Origin: Hydractinia symbiolongicarpus
Taxonomy: Eukaryota; Cnidaria; Hydrozoa; Anthoathecata; Hydractiniidae
Reading direction: 5' to 3'
Assembly (NCBI RefSeq): GCF_029227915.1
Contig: NC_079876.1
Location: 26,573,828 to 26,637,827, forward strand
Length of the DNA stretch: 64,000 nucleotides
Part shown: positions 10,702-23,665 of the stretch, one piece after another
Position numbering within the stretch: the stretch's first letter is position 1
How the letters are laid out: each line of letters opens with the position of its first letter
Position numbers and translations under genes: made by a program
Notes under the pieces: generated by a model
What the model was told of the DNA's origin: nothing
Databases searched by the model: none
The model's input: only the letters and a program-made list of their open reading frames with translations

Positions 10702-11820
10702 AGTAGTGGCTGGTATATCTTAAGAGCGTCATAAGATTGGACTAAGTCATTTTCGGACGCCTTATCAGATTGTGTTTTTAAGCGTAAAGCTAATTTGCCA
10801 GTCCTGTCTAAAGATTGGGAAGGCTGATCTTTGGACACAGTTAAAAAATAGCACATAAAGACCTTCACCCAGATCTCCTTGAATCAGCTAAATCACACAC
10901 TATCTGGTGCATAAAAGGATGGGGAATAAATGCAAGTGTTTCTTATGCCTAAAAAACCCAGCCCTGTCCTAAGATTGGTCAGGCCGATTTTCGGACACAG
11001 TAAAAAAAAAAAAAAAAGCACACAAAGATCTCGACCCAAATCTCCTTGGTTGACCAACTAACAATTATCTTAAGCAAAAAATTGATCGCGAATATATAAA
11101 AATCTTTAATCAACCTGCTGCCACCAGTTAGGCACAAACATAAAGCCCAGGTTCTAATAAAAATTGTGTAAAAAATTGAGAAGGGCAAGGATGTGATATG
11201 ACTAAACTTTCCAAACACTTGTTATTTAATGATAGATAAAGTTGTGCTTAGACCTCCTGCATATTTATTTACAATATAAAATGCAGTTAAAAACGCAACT
11301 TGAAACAAGAAACAAATAAATCCCAACTGAACTGCGATTAAACGCACATGATGTCTTAATTGAACAATGAAGTGAAATTTGAAAATTATGTAAAAAATAT
11401 CAACCAGCTGACGGTAAGCTGATTAAAAGTTCCATGTGTTTGGGGAAAAAATGTGGAAGTTTTAAAATCCGGTGGGGAGGGTGTTGATAGAAAGTTTAAA
11501 TTTCTTGTCAAGAAAAACAGGTTTTTAGATAATTCAATATGTCGCATGTAAGTTTTTGACTGTTAGCTTTCTTAATTTTTAAATTCTCCTATTAATTTTA
11601 AATTTTCTTATTTTATCTTCTTTACAGATTGGTTACAGATGGTGCGTCGAAAGTATACCCCATGGATTTGCTCGTGTGGCGCACGTTAAGAATTTTACAA
11701 GATTATAATGGAAATACATTGAAAAACATTAATAAAAACAAGTGTAGAGAAAACACAGACAAAGGTATGAATTCGTTTAATTAATTTTTTTTACCAAAAG
11801 CCTAAAATATTTGACACTTC
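10702..11820. other. Repetitive AT-rich spacer
   Basis: No gene recognised. A motif group (CTGTC..AAGATTGG..AGGC..GAT..TCGGACACAGT) occurs at about 10800-10845 and 10960-11005 as two diverged copies, each followed by A-rich sequence and CACA(A/T)AAGA. Exon-like sequence with a pyrimidine tract and acceptor near 11628 could be a further part of the integrase relic that follows. Confidence 0.4.
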
Positions 11821-11824
11821 TTTA

Positions 11825-13470
11825 GATATATTCTTTAAATTGGGGAATACCAAGATGCGTCGTCGAAGAATTTATTCGCTTATGTGCTACATGTGACTTT
11901 AACAACGTCAAATTAAAATCTCCTTCTTTACAACTAAAAATATCAAATGGTTTTATGAAGCGTTTACATGTATCAGGAATGTAGATAAACTCTGCACGAG
12001 TGTTTATAAGAAAAACTTTTTTGGTTTAGCCTGGATGTTTTTTAATTTTACAAAGCCTTGATGCTTTCAGGCTGATCGCATTGACATGATGCACTTTTCT
12101 GATGGTGATTACAGATATATCTTACATTCCATCGACCACTGAAGCAGACATAAAGAAGCAATTACCATTTATGTGGAATTGGAAAAGATTTTTTGCTACT
12201 TTGGTTCGCCCAGTATTTTCACTCGATAATGGACATGAGTTTGTCAACAAATGCCTACATGAAATGTTGGAGTCATGTCCATCAGAAGTTTAAAAAAACA
12301 CAAGGCAGATCAAATCACCCTCAAGGTCAGGGCAGGGTGGAACAAGCCCATATTAATGTGGAGACTAAAATAGCAGCCAAATTAAAAAAAGATGATAAGA
12401 TGTCCAGTTTTATCAAAAATACCAAATACAGGAAGACGAATTTATAAGAAATACGTCACCTTCATTTTCAGACTTGTCATTCGGCTTTTAGTAACTCAGT
12501 CAATTTAAAAATTGTCGAAGCCCATGTCATTATTGACTAACTAGTCAAAAAGTTTTGTTAAATAGTAGCTGTAACTAAACCTTAGTTGCGCATTTAACTA
12601 CACATTCTTCTGTAATTGTCGAACATCGTGATGTTTTGTTTTGAAGGATTTATTCTATACGGCCTTCGAATTCTGCATAGAGTGTTTCTGCTTTTGGACA
12701 AGACTGATTCGAATTTGTATCTTGGAGTGATAACAGAAGTAGTGAATTATATTATGAACACTAAACCGAATTTCGCAAGGTCGGTCGGCACTTAGACCTC
12801 GGGCAATATTTTGGGGTACAGCCCGGGGTAATTATTGTATTAATGTTATTTTTAGCATTTCGATATTGAAATATAAAAATGTTTTTGTATACTTTTATTT
12901 ATTATTTTTAGTCCATGGACGTGATGCAAATCTGGCTAACACAAAAACTAAAAACGCTGGACTTTCTGAAGCTGTGGAATTAAAAGAGAAAGATGTTAAC
13001 AAAGCTGCTATTGACAATGAAGAAAATGATTTTATTAGTAAGTTTGAAACAAATATTGCTTTGACTTTAATGATATTCAATTTTAATTTTACTAACTGAT
13101 GTTACTAATCTCAACTAAATATTTTATTCATGCTTTTAGCAACCATGAACCGTCATAAGCAAGTGTGTCAATCTGTATCGAAAAAACAAAAAGAGAAAAA
13201 TCTGGAAAAGCATACTTTGTTGTTGAAGATAATGTTTCTGTCCGCATTCCACCAAAAGACAGGACAAGCACAGACCTATTTCGTTTTCCAAGCGTTGTTA
13301 TTGAAGTAACAGGTGATAAGTTAAAATACTATAAATTGTTATCCGAGTTTAGGTGGCTGAATTGTACTTGGAGAGCCTGTGAAGTACAAAGCTCACTTTG
13401 ACATAAGTGTGGAAGAAGCAGGAAAAGAGTGTATTTCGCTGCGAAGTGCAAGCATTATGACAAACAGTAG
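11825..13470 (+). pseudogene. KRBA2/SCAN-like integrase relic
   Basis: Pieces of one integrase-type protein can be read in several frames. At about 11840-11905 is a zinc-binding-like patch (VVEEFIRLCATC). At 12070-12250 is the retroviral-type integrase core, with DRIDMMHFSDGDYRYI carrying the first Asp region and DNGHEFVN the second. At 12300-12390 is HPQGQGRVEQAH, carrying the Glu. At 12900-13040 is an acidic linker, and at 13190-13330 a C-terminal domain (VSVRIPPKDR, VVIEVTGDKLKYYKL). The order matches animal KRBA2-like proteins derived from Gypsy/Ginger integrases. Stops and frame changes run throughout, and some gaps look like introns (the sequence near 12905 and 13140 resembles acceptors). 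Not functional as it stands. Confidence 0.6.
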
Positions 13471-15880
13471 AAACACCACAAAGCCAGTCTGAAGGTAAAA
13501 AACCTTTATTACACAAACCACACCTTTTTTCTAGACATGTACCAATTTTTCTGATATTGACAGCGAAAGTGATGAACCAGATAATGCAATACTTTCTAAA
13601 TCTACCCGACTCTATTCGCGACTCAATCATAGCAATTTTCTTTAAAAAATCTGCAAAACCCGAATTTATTTCGCACAATTATAACTTAGTAGCACAAAAA
13701 CAGAGAAGTCAGCAAAAAAAATATTGGGGATGCATTGCAAGTGAAAACCGGTTAATATGGAGTTATTTTAGTTGCACAAAACTTAAAGAAAACGCCACAC
13801 AGCAACTTGGTTTGGCAAAAATGGAAGACGTGGGTAAGTCAACGTAACACATTTTGTAAAAATACTCAATTCATGCTTTGGTGGGTAAATTATATTATCA
13901 ATTACAGCTGATCTTGGATTGAATTAATGATTATCTCATAATATCTGAGATAATCTCAATGTGTGTATTACGTTGTCGCTAACCTAAAAACGGATGAACC
14001 GGAATTGGCTAAGCAATTAGAGAACTTCCACAGAAGCTCATACAGCTCAGAATGACATGAAGTGGGGCAAAAATGCGATTTCTAGCATTTTCTTACATTT
14101 ATGAGAAGCATTAAATTAAGCCATGAATTAGTCCCCAATTAGTATCTAAAAATCTTAGGTCAGCAAATCCAACTATGATTTAGAGCCGTATTCTTTGTGG
14201 GACTCACATCCTGCTGAACGCTCGTCGATTATCTTTCAGCAAGGTTACCATTTTTTCATGCACTTTTTCGCCTACTTCACTTTCAACCCGAGTCTGTGCA
14301 CGAGAATGGTGCATTGAGTTTGTAAAAACTTAAGGTTGTTTTTCGTTAAAGATACAGCACTTTGTCTGCCCCTAGCATATTTTTTAAATGTTTAAAATTT
14401 AGATCCTTCAAAGTTTATTTTTATTAGCTAAGTGCATGAATTCAGAAGGGAGGGTTAAAGAAAGTCTCCCATGTTGGATTTTATAATCGTTGTTCGATAA
14501 AAAAATGTAATTGAAAAAATTGTGTAAGTGGAAACTGCTTTAATTAATACTTTCTTAAGTTCTCACTTCTAAAAATTAAACGATTTAAGATCGCATTCAA
14601 TGAACTATTAACAAGTTTTATTTTATACTTTAGATTAAACGAAATCAAACCGGGTTCGCAGAATAGATTAGCGCAGGAACGGCTCGAAACACAACTGCGA
14701 GTTGGCGAGGTGTTTGTCACTTTGTCAGACCTGGAAAGTGAAAAAGATGATGATAGTGTACTTTTATATATTTGTTTTAAGTTTGAAATTTTCTTCAATA
14801 AAAAGGATTATTTGATGACGTTTGGTTCACTTTCCCCGGCATTTAGTTCATCAAAACTTATTGCCACTTCCTTATTATTTTTTGTTGTTGTTGAAAAAGG
14901 AGGTGGGAAGGAAGTCATTCGTAACTGGTCCACCGTAAAAAAGTGAGCATGCGCGATAAGAGCTAAAAACAAAAATAAAATGTCCATCGTGATCGCCAAT
15001 CACCATGTATGTGCTGATTGCACATACAGAAACTTTGTTTCGGTCTATTAATCCATCACTAGTGAGAAGAAAACTGGAAAATAAACTATAAAATCATACA
15101 AATGTGTTATACCATTACAGTGTCTAAATATGCTGAAAACGCATTTTCCGCCAATCTGAAATCCTGAAATCCGAAATTTCCCCTCCTGCAGCCATATAAA
15201 CTTTTCAGACAAATTACCATTTGGGAAAAAATATTGTAATACACTACTAGACATAGTTGTAAAACTTTTTTCATTGCTATAAAAAAAACTTGCGATCTTT
15301 TTGCGCTATGGCGAAAAATGTTAACCAGTCGTAACACGGTATTAAAGAAAAAAGCGTTCGTTTCGCAAATACGTATCGTAAAAACTAGCAATTGCGGATT
15401 GAGATTGCGTTTGCCTCCGCCATAAGAAAACTTTTTTATCAAACTTATTTTTATCCTATTTTGAAGTGATTACGTTGCTGCAGGTGCGATAGTTATTTAG
15501 AAAGAACAAGCTCTAGGGACTTTGCATCCACTATAACTTGGTACATGCTTTCATTGACTTGGCGCACTTCTTCCACAAGTGCTATTGAGCGGGAACCTAC
15601 TTTCCACTACTCCAATAAATATCATTACAAATAAGAATTAAACTTTAAGTTGTCTCCGTACCTGCCACTTGTGTTAGCAACCGACTGAGATGACAATCGG
15701 GGACAGAAATATTAAGACAAAGGTTAATACATTATGTAATAGGTAGATCATGGAACCCATTAGAGAGTTTACACCACAGCAAAATCGTCAACGCCAAAAC
15801 ACAAAAAAACAATACTAAATAATCCAAACTGATTTAATAAACACACAAAATAAGTTTGTCTTAAGTGCAGTAACCAAAAA
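13471..15880. other. Gene-poor stretch with short unrecognised ORFs
   Basis: Nothing identifiable. A 96-codon frame at 13557-13847 may be an extra exon of the preceding relic. A short open patch around 14640-14770 (LARQRLETQLRVGEVF) has no recognised family. Minus-strand frames at 15048-15442 look like chance. Confidence 0.35.
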
Positions 15881-15899
15881 CTTGACAAAGTAGATTTAT

Positions 15900-16110
15900 G
15901 ATCTGGAAGTTTTCTCCTCTAAGGAATATGCCCTAGTACTAGAACACAATTTTTCATTTTTTCAAGGACTGAGTGTACATATTATGAAAAAAACATTCCA
16001 CAAACAAGCACAGAATAGGACAGGAGTTTACTGGGTACAGAGATTTCGATGCATGTTCCTGAACAAGAGTACCCAAAATAATGATGAGGTGACAAAACAG
16101 CAAGACGTAA
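15900..16110 (-). repeat. Diverged copy of the RT-USP element 3' UTR
   Basis: Shares the blocks CTCCTCTAA.GAATATGC, ACACAATT.TTC.TTTTTCAAGGA and GGGTACAGAG.TTTCGA...CCTGAAC.A.GTACCCAAAAT, in the same order, with copies at 33.8, 38.8, 40.0 and 40.7 kb and, reversed, at 62 kb. It is the most diverged copy and no coding part is attached. Confidence 0.6.
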
Positions 16111-16164
16111 TAAAAAATTGTCATGAGGCGGTGGTTATGATTATGTGGAGGTTGGACCCTCAAA

Positions 16165-16375
16165 ACACTCCGCATTGATACAAAATCTTTTTTGTTACAA
16201 GGAATAGACAAAAATATGCTTTGACCTTTTAGATTAACATACGGAAAGGAGAACAAAGAAAGGACAATAAACAACAAAACCATCAAGCAATTTAAACTAA
16301 AATAAACAAGGATAAAATAAATCAATCTTTAATATACTTGAACAGATTGATTTTAACGAATGTCGTTATAAAATT
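16165..16375. repeat. Interspersed repeat, first of a pair
   Basis: This segment (CATT.ATACAAAATCTT..TTGT.ACAAGGAAT ... AAACAAGGATAAA ... TCTTTAAT.T.CTTGAACGGAT) matches 26575-26770 in order, with roughly 75% identity by eye. Non-coding; family unknown. Confidence 0.6.
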
Positions 16376-19300
16376 AAAATAGAAAACGATCTTTGTGCCA
16401 AACTTTTGACTTTGGCAGTAGCTTTACACGTTATAATGGCGCTTGCACTCAGCCTCACACAGATCATTGTGGCTACGGAACTACGCAACGACAGTGCTAG
16501 CCTATCATAGTTCAGGTTTTGAGCCACAATTTTGGACAAAAATATTGAGACAAAGGTAATTTTTCCTCTTTAATAAAATATGGACTTAAGTGTCAAACAG
16601 TCACTGGTCTTTTGCACACACGTAGGCCTGGCAGACAGCGCTCAAAAGTGGCCAGTCACATTCTCTAGCATACCCTCACACTCAAATAATCTCAGTGGCC
16701 CAAGAAGACCCTGAAAGACCGTCAAAAATTGCAATGCTAACGTCAGCAACAATTAAAAACCTTAGTCATAAGTCCACTTTAAACATTGACATGCGAACTT
16801 TAAGAAGTCCAAGATGCGTGAATGTTATATAAACATCACCTACTCAAAAGCAAACTTTTGAAATTAGCTGTCTTGTCTTCAGATTGTATAGCTGTCCTGT
16901 CTCAAGATTGTATAGCCGTCTTGTCTTCATATTGTAGACCAAGAGTAAAAAATCAAGAGAATTACACTTCGGGCTTCTGCAACTCAGGGCAGCAGGGTTT
17001 CAAAATATGGTTCTGATGAGTATAATTCAAATATGTCTAATTACAACTATTGTGTACATTGTAGTTATAGACAAGAATACCAAGAAAGATAAGAAACAAC
17101 AAGCAGGTAAATGTTATTATTATAATTATTATTTTAACAACTGGTTTTGTTAGCACAATCGATAATCAATTACTAACAAATAATTACTTACAATTTTAGG
17201 ATAATATTAATTCTGAAAATACAGCTAATTTATTTTTAGTAAATTTGTCCAGAAGAGTGTTGAGAGAACATCGGCAGGAACATCCTGGTCTCACATCAAA
17301 TAAAGCTTTTAAATTTTGGAAAGCTAATGGGGCCAGGATAGACCAGATCTTAAATGGCGCAAAAATGCAAAAAATCTTCAAGCAATAAAAACACCAAGAC
17401 CTCAACCAATTTTACCACAACCACCAACAATAACACTAATGCAAACATATTTGATAACTACTAAACAATTTAACAATTTTAGTGGAGGCACCTTGTCAGT
17501 GACTTTTAAGTAAATAGAAAATTTGAGCTTTAAAAAGTCATATCATATATAAAATAATTTAAATAGTTTATATATATCTTTTTACGCTTAGAAGTTGCTT
17601 AGAACTATTTGTTCCATTATTTTTCTATCTAACTGAATTTTTCCACGGCCTTTTTGACTGCAAGTGAACCCAATATCTTAAATCACGAGTTACTTATCCA
17701 ATTTAAAAAAGAGAAAGCATCTTGTGATGGAGTTGCCCGGAAAGCTTATTCAATATTTTTGGAGCCACTATTATTAAAAACATTTGAGGGAAAAAACACT
17801 TTTGTTCCTATTTTTCAACCTTAATTTTCAGAAGAAGATTAGGATGTAGTTGGAAGAACTGTCTTCCATTTTTGTATTTTCTGTTCACCTATGCCATGTT
17901 TCTAACAAATATGCTACTTATAATTTATACAACAAAGAGGAATTATTAGTATCATTCTTTTCGTTCGTTATGTCCTGATTACAAAGCCTTGTCCTGTTAT
18001 TGTATCAATATGTTCGAAATTGAAAAATCTCACCGTCTGGTTTACGAAGTGAGACTATTACTGTGATATATGGCTCTAAAGCTCCGATCACAGAGAAAGT
18101 GTAGGAATACATATCATTTCCTGAACTCGACATTAAGAAGAACAAACAGCTTCAACTTCATGAGAAGATACGTGGAAGAAGCATCAACATCACTTCTTTA
18201 GTTGTTGCTTCGTTACATCACTTGCTCAAATTTAAATTTGCCTGGTATAAAGACTCTTATATCAGCTCGACCAACGGCTAGGACATGCCTAAAACTGCTG
18301 ATTATTCTCCGTAATATAACTACATATCATTTAATTGAAACAAAAATGACTTACTTTTACAAGTAATCATCACCAATTTCTAGCTGGCATGGGTAGTATG
18401 GGGTGTATTAATAAGAGGAGTAACTACAACGCAATGCAGATATAACTAGCCTTCTAAGACAGAGATGTCAATGAAAAAAAGGAGGTTTCTCTCTAAAGAA
18501 TAAGAAGCAACTGGAAAACTTTTGTATTCTCCCCCTCACAGGGATGATCGAAACGCTAATGTATTTCGGCTGTACTGAAACAAACACCTATGAATGTGAA
18601 ATCATGAGGATTGGTGAAATTCACTTATGCTTGGGATCTGGTGCGAGCCCTTGAGTAAGCATCCCCTGCCTTCTGCAAGACACCAGCCACATTCATTGAC
18701 ACCATCTGCCAAAACCAATAACTTTTGGTAAACGTTGGAAAAAGAAGAGTCGACAACTACAAATAGTATCGTTGTTGCTTTTACCTACTGACACAGAGCA
18801 CGGGGCTAAGAAAGGTAGAATTGAAACCCAGCCCTTAGACAGACACCTGGAAACACAAAAGCTTTCCGACCTTAGACATGAACACGTTTAATTGGAAGAA
18901 AAAGAAAAAGGTGCGTCATTGAAAATAATTTCGTAGATGAAAATAATGAATTAAAAAATAAACAATGACAAGATTGGTTATTATGTAAACAGGTTGGAAA
19001 AGGCAATTAAACAGCGTCAAGTTAAACAATAAATCCTCGTCAAACTTGATGACTGAAACTGTGGATCTTCACGATTTACACCTACAGTGATGTGACAAGT
19101 ATAAAGCATTTGCACTCTAAAATATACTACCAATGGATCGAAAGTCTTCCTACAATCACCACAAAAAGTTGTCCCACCTGATTCCTGTTGCAGACGTAAA
19201 TGGAAAAATGTCCAAAATATTGAAAATGAATTTTGGAATTGTTGGAGCAAGGAATTTCATGTGCCACTATAGAACGAAGTCGTTGTTACAGGACAAAACA

Positions 19301-20175
19301 GACGCCCAATGGCAATAATTGCGGATAGTATAGCAATGCCAATGGTTTTGTTCGAAATGTCAGATTAAAATGGGCAGTACTAAAACGTCTGATAACAAAA
19401 ATTGTTTTGTTACTAGAAACAGGTGATCTCATTAGAAGCAATTTATTTCTGAGGAGCTAAGTCTTTTTATATTCACATTTAACATTATAAATATCTTGAT
19501 GTCGCGATGTACCTTATGCACATTTTTTTTGTACCATAGTTGTGTGTAATCTTGTCTACAGTTTAGTCACCATGTTGTTTTGTTTTGTCACTTGTAGGTG
19601 TGCCCTCTGTTATGGGGTCTCTTCCACAGTGGAATGCCCATAGACAGGCTCATTTAATGTACATGCATAATTAATGTATACCTGTGTGGTTAATTATATG
19701 GAATTAGTTTTATTACCCCGCCCCCTAAATACAACCATGTTGACGTTTTTATCTTTGTAGTAACATAGGCTAGAAATAAACAGAAACTTATTTATGAACT
19801 CTGACCGTCAAACCTTTTAATTGTAATTTAAAAAGCATTTTGGAATTTTTAAGATTAAATTCTAAATACAGCATGTTCTGTACGACGGTTCAGCATTATG
19901 TATGAAAAAAATTCAACTAACTGGGATCAGGATCAGTTGGAACTAGAAAGTCGGTAAGGAATGCCGCTGCTGCGTTCATTGTAACTAAAGATAGCTTGCA
20001 ACAGCGTTTAGAAAATGCATTGCAGGCATACCTACGGAAAAGATGCATAAGAATAAAACACTGGGACTTTACCGTAGTATTTTGCCTGACCAAGGTCAAA
20101 AATATCTTTCGGATTGTATAATTAAAAGGGTGAATTTTATGGGTGGTTAATATTGGAGATTAGGTAAGTTGCTTA
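16376..20175. other. Long AT-rich region, no gene recognised
   Basis: About 3.8 kb with only short ORFs. A block at 16420-16480 (GTAGCTTTACACG ... CACTCAGCCT.ACACAG) also occurs at 28417-28465, marking another interspersed repeat. A short plus-strand open patch at 17210-17395 (LSRRVLREHRQEHPGLTS) is rich in charged residues but unassigned. The tripled TGTCTTCAGATTGTATAGC-like motif at 16870-16935 is a small local repeat. Confidence 0.4.
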
Positions 20176-20180
20176 CCATT

Positions 20181-20226
20181 CTTAAGCCTCTATAGAATAA
20201 CGTGGTATTCTATAGAGGGTTAAGTA
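20181..20226. repeat. Hairpin, possible remnant of a viral terminal repeat
   Basis: CCTCTATAGAATA and its exact reverse complement face each other across a 6-base spacer (20188-20219). The complementarity extends outward through TTAAG with a one-base bulge. It sits about 35 bp upstream of a TATA box and the first ORF of the parvovirus-like element. Parvovirus genomes end in hairpin repeats, so this may be a remnant of one. It is small, and an unrelated palindrome is possible. Confidence 0.5.
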
Positions 20227-20254
20227 AACATATAATAAACAAGGAATATAAGAA

Positions 20255-20281
20255 TATATAAATAGGTAGACAGCAGTCAGT
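20255..20281 (+). promoter_or_regulatory. TATA box with CAGT initiator, viral NS promoter-like
   Basis: TATATAAATA at 20255-20264 is followed by two overlapping initiator-like motifs, CAGT at 20274-20277 and 20278-20281, with ATG at 20308. Spacing of about 20-25 bp from TATA to CAGT fits arthropod and densovirus promoters, where transcription often starts at CAGT. It lies between the hairpin and the first viral-type ORF. Confidence 0.5.
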
Positions 20282-20307
20282 TAGCATAGAGCTAAGGTAC
20301 GGACAGC

Positions 20308-20468
20308 ATGTCAAAGAAGATTCAAGAGTACGCAACAAAAGATAAAGAAGTATTAAAGGAGAACATTGGAGGACTTAATTTTATATTGAGTCACGTAGTA
20401 ATATCTGGAGGAAAATATCACGATGCAGAAGGAGAGTGCCACGACATTGAAGGATTCGAACGAGAGGT
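20308..20468 (+). pseudogene. Viral NS3-like ORF, 5' part (before LINE)
   Basis: ATG at 20308 opens a frame that runs without a stop to the LINE junction at 20468. It shares the A-rich codon style of the viral ORFs further right. Position directly after the TATA/CAGT promoter, and the fact that the frame continues beyond the LINE, argue that this is the N-terminal part of the first nonstructural protein. On its own it has no motif I recognise. Confidence 0.6.
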
Positions 20469-22981
20469 ATGGGTGGAAATTTATGGGTGGAAATTTTCCA
20501 AAAAAACGCAAAGAGTTTTTTAGTCGGTACTATGTATAGACCACAGGTAGGTTCTAAATATCTACCAAGGGAATTTAAAACTCATCTTAATGACTTGTTA
20601 CAGCTTGTTATGTCTGAATCAAAAGAAGTGAACCTTTTGGAGATCAGAATATTAATTTCTTAAAGAAATCAGATGATAAAGACATTAAAGAACTTTTACG
20701 TCTTTATGGATTGAAACAGCTTATTGAAAAACCGACTAGAATTACCGATAATACACAAACGCTAATTGATTGTATTCTGACTACTCGAAATGATACGACA
20801 TACCAAAATGACGTCATCCCCATCGGTATCAGCGATCACGATATGGTCGGTTTCGTCAGAAAATTAAGAAGAGATAAGTTACCACCAAAAATTATCAAGA
20901 CTAGGAATTATGCCAAGTACTCTAGTGAGCAAATGGTTGACGAAATTAGTAAACACGACTGGGGTGAACTTTATGGAATGAACGATGTGAACATCGCATG
21001 GTCATATTTCAAAACTACTCTCACCGCATTGTTCAACAAACATGCCCCTATCATCGGGAAGACAGTCAAAGGACAATTTTGTCCGTGGCTTAACAATGAG
21101 ATATATAAATTGATGAACGAAAGAGATAAGGCTTTACGAAAAGCGCGAAAATCGAAAAAGCCAAGCGACTGGAAGGCTTACTGCAAAGTTCGAAACTTAT
21201 GTACACGTAAAATACGAGAATCGAAGTCCCAATTTAGTAAAAACTTACTAGCACAGAATTGTCATAATCCAAAGAAATTTTGGGATACGATAAAGAAAAT
21301 AATGCCAACTAAACCACGAAACGTCGTAAGTGATGCTACAGCAACCAATTCGAAAGTTGAATCAGTATGTTTGTTTTTCTCTTCAATAGCAGCTCAAATC
21401 AAGGAGAAATCGATTCCCTTAAAAGATTTTGTATGGAAACAACCACAATGGTCGAAATTACGAACTACTTCCATATTTACCTTCAAATATGTATCGAAAA
21501 TATCGATCAAAAAAGAACTGAAAAAATTAAAGAGAAGTAAAGCCACAGGTGTAGACGATCTTCCACCTGGACTGCTCAAAGATTGTTCCAGTCAAATCGC
21601 TGCTCCACTTTGTCACATAATAAACTTATCGATACAAACGGCTATGATACCTGGAGAATGGAAGCATGCTGTAGTTAAGCCAATTTTTAAAAAAGGTTCG
21701 ACTGACGATAACAATAACTATAGACCTATATCTATATTGCCGGTCATCTCAAAAATTCTCGAAAGGGCAGTATATGACCAAGTTATCGAATATCTTGAGA
21801 AGAACAACTTACTATCTCAGTATCAATTTGGGTATCGTCGTCTCAGATCAACAGATTTGGCTGCTAATCTATTGTTAGATGACATTAGAAAGGAAGTTGA
21901 TAAGAAAAAATACGTTGCTGCAGTTTTCATGGACTTGTCAAAAGCCTTCGACACGGTTGGTCATAGTATTTTAATTGAGAAATTATCAGCTTATGGTATA
22001 CGTGGTAACGAACTAGAATGGTTTTCTGATTATTTGTTTGGGAGAAAGCAGGAAGTAGTGGTAAATAACATCAAATCTGACCCACAACCAGTAAATTGTG
22101 GTGTTCCGCAAGGGTCCATACTCGGGCCATTATTATTTTTAATTTTCTTTAATGACTTTGATAATGTCCTACTTAAAGCTAGCGTTATTAAATTTGCAGA
22201 TGACACTGTTATCTACTTCTCAAGTGAAAGCTTTCTCGTCCTTGAAAATGTATTAAATGAAGAACTTCTTGCTGTTGAGACATATCTACGAGAAAATGAT
22301 CTTGTTATTAATTTAAACAAAGGGAAAACAGAATGGATGATATTCGGGACGAGTAAAATGTTGAAAAGTGCTGAAGGAAAAATATCATTGTCATGTAATT
22401 TTGTGGAGATTAATGAGACGAAAAGCTACAAGTATTTGGGATCAATTATTGATCCTAAGTTGTCTCTAAATAACAACTTCGACTCTACATACAAAAAAGC
22501 ATCTGGAAGACTCCGTTTACTGACGAGACTACGATCCGAAGTTGACGATACAACTGCTAAAAAGATTTACGAAACAATGATAACTCCAATCATTACATTC
22601 AATAGTATCATCAATTTGAACCTGAATAACACCCAGTTGAACAAACTGCAGTCCTTGGATAGACGTGCCAGAGTAGTAACTAACAACAACAGTTTACAAC
22701 CCATTTACGACAAAATTCAACGAAATGCTTGTAATGTTGTCAGAAAATGTATTGATCGTAAAACATGCTCAAATTATTGGAACCACTTTCAGCTGCTAAA
22801 CCATCAAAGACTGACTCGAAACAATTCTTATTCGCTAAAGTTACCAGCAGTACGTTTGGATATGGCAAGAAATGGTTTTTACTATATGGGTGCCAGTATA
22901 TATAATTCTTTACCAATAGATATACGAAGGGAGCCTAGTTATATGAAATTTAAAAATAAATTGGATAACCATATTTTTTAA
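20469..22981 (+). pseudogene. LINE polyprotein: endonuclease C-part and reverse transcriptase
   Basis: The C-terminal endonuclease is readable in pieces. VGTMYRP lies near 20525 and GD-NINFLKK near 20640; the two are separated by frameshifts at about 20515 and 20640, the latter a one-base loss. ISDHDMV, near 20830, is inside the long frame. From 20711 that frame is open for 756 codons. It holds the linker (FCPWLNNEI), a basic region, and the RT motifs YRPISILPVISKI, FGYRRLRST, AVFMDLSKAFDT (motif A Asp), GVPQGSILGPLLFLIFFND and FADDTVIYF (catalytic DD), then the thumb region KSYKYLGSIID. It ends with the usual short C-terminal domain (RRSYSLKLP-like). RT residues look intact, but the truncated endonuclease makes the copy inactive. 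Confidence 0.9.
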
Positions 22982-23546
22982 TCGTTTGGCCTACTTACAC
23001 ACTTTATTTGGACTTTGGACCCTAACACAATATGAAGCTCTTAAACCTTGTCTAGTCTTCCTTATTTATATGTTTTCACCTCTGTTTCTCACCCTTTCTA
23101 CTCGATGTTTTTAGATACTGCAAGCTTATGACATACGCGGTTTTGAATTAAAATGTTTTTTGCCGATTATTCATTCGACATTTAGCAGAAGGAAGCATTT
23201 GTGATATGGCATGTTTCATCTTTCGTTTCTTAGTATAGCATTTTCAATATTTCATATATTATACTAGCTTTGTTGCCTCACCCATTTATACCAATTATCT
23301 CCCATTTGAGCGCTTAACTCATGGACACCTATAATCTTATCTTTAGTGTATTTTCACCATTTCATCTATGTGCTTAGCGTTTTTCTTTTTGTTTTGCCTA
23401 TTCCTTTTCATTTTATTGGATTTTAGAACATCGACGATTTTATATTAAATTGTATATAATGTAGAGTATTTGATTTTAATTTTAGCAGGACACATTTGAA
23501 AAGCAGAAATTTATTCTGAAATGTATATCCTGGGTAAATATTGATG
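22982..23546 (+). other. LINE 3' UTR
   Basis: AT-rich non-coding sequence between the RT stop codon and the (ATAA)n tail. Confidence 0.7.
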
Positions 23547-23662
<116 letters not shown>

Positions 23663-23665
23663 GGT

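Noticed and set aside
15048-16325. Minus-strand ORFs of 68-123 codons
   Set aside because: No motif, Phe/Leu-rich composition, and one overlaps a repeat copy; chance openings.
17196-17405. ORF pair near 17.3 kb as a DNA-binding domain
   Set aside because: The plus-strand patch LREHRQEHPGLTS looked HMG-like, but lacks the conserved aromatic residues and any flanking support.
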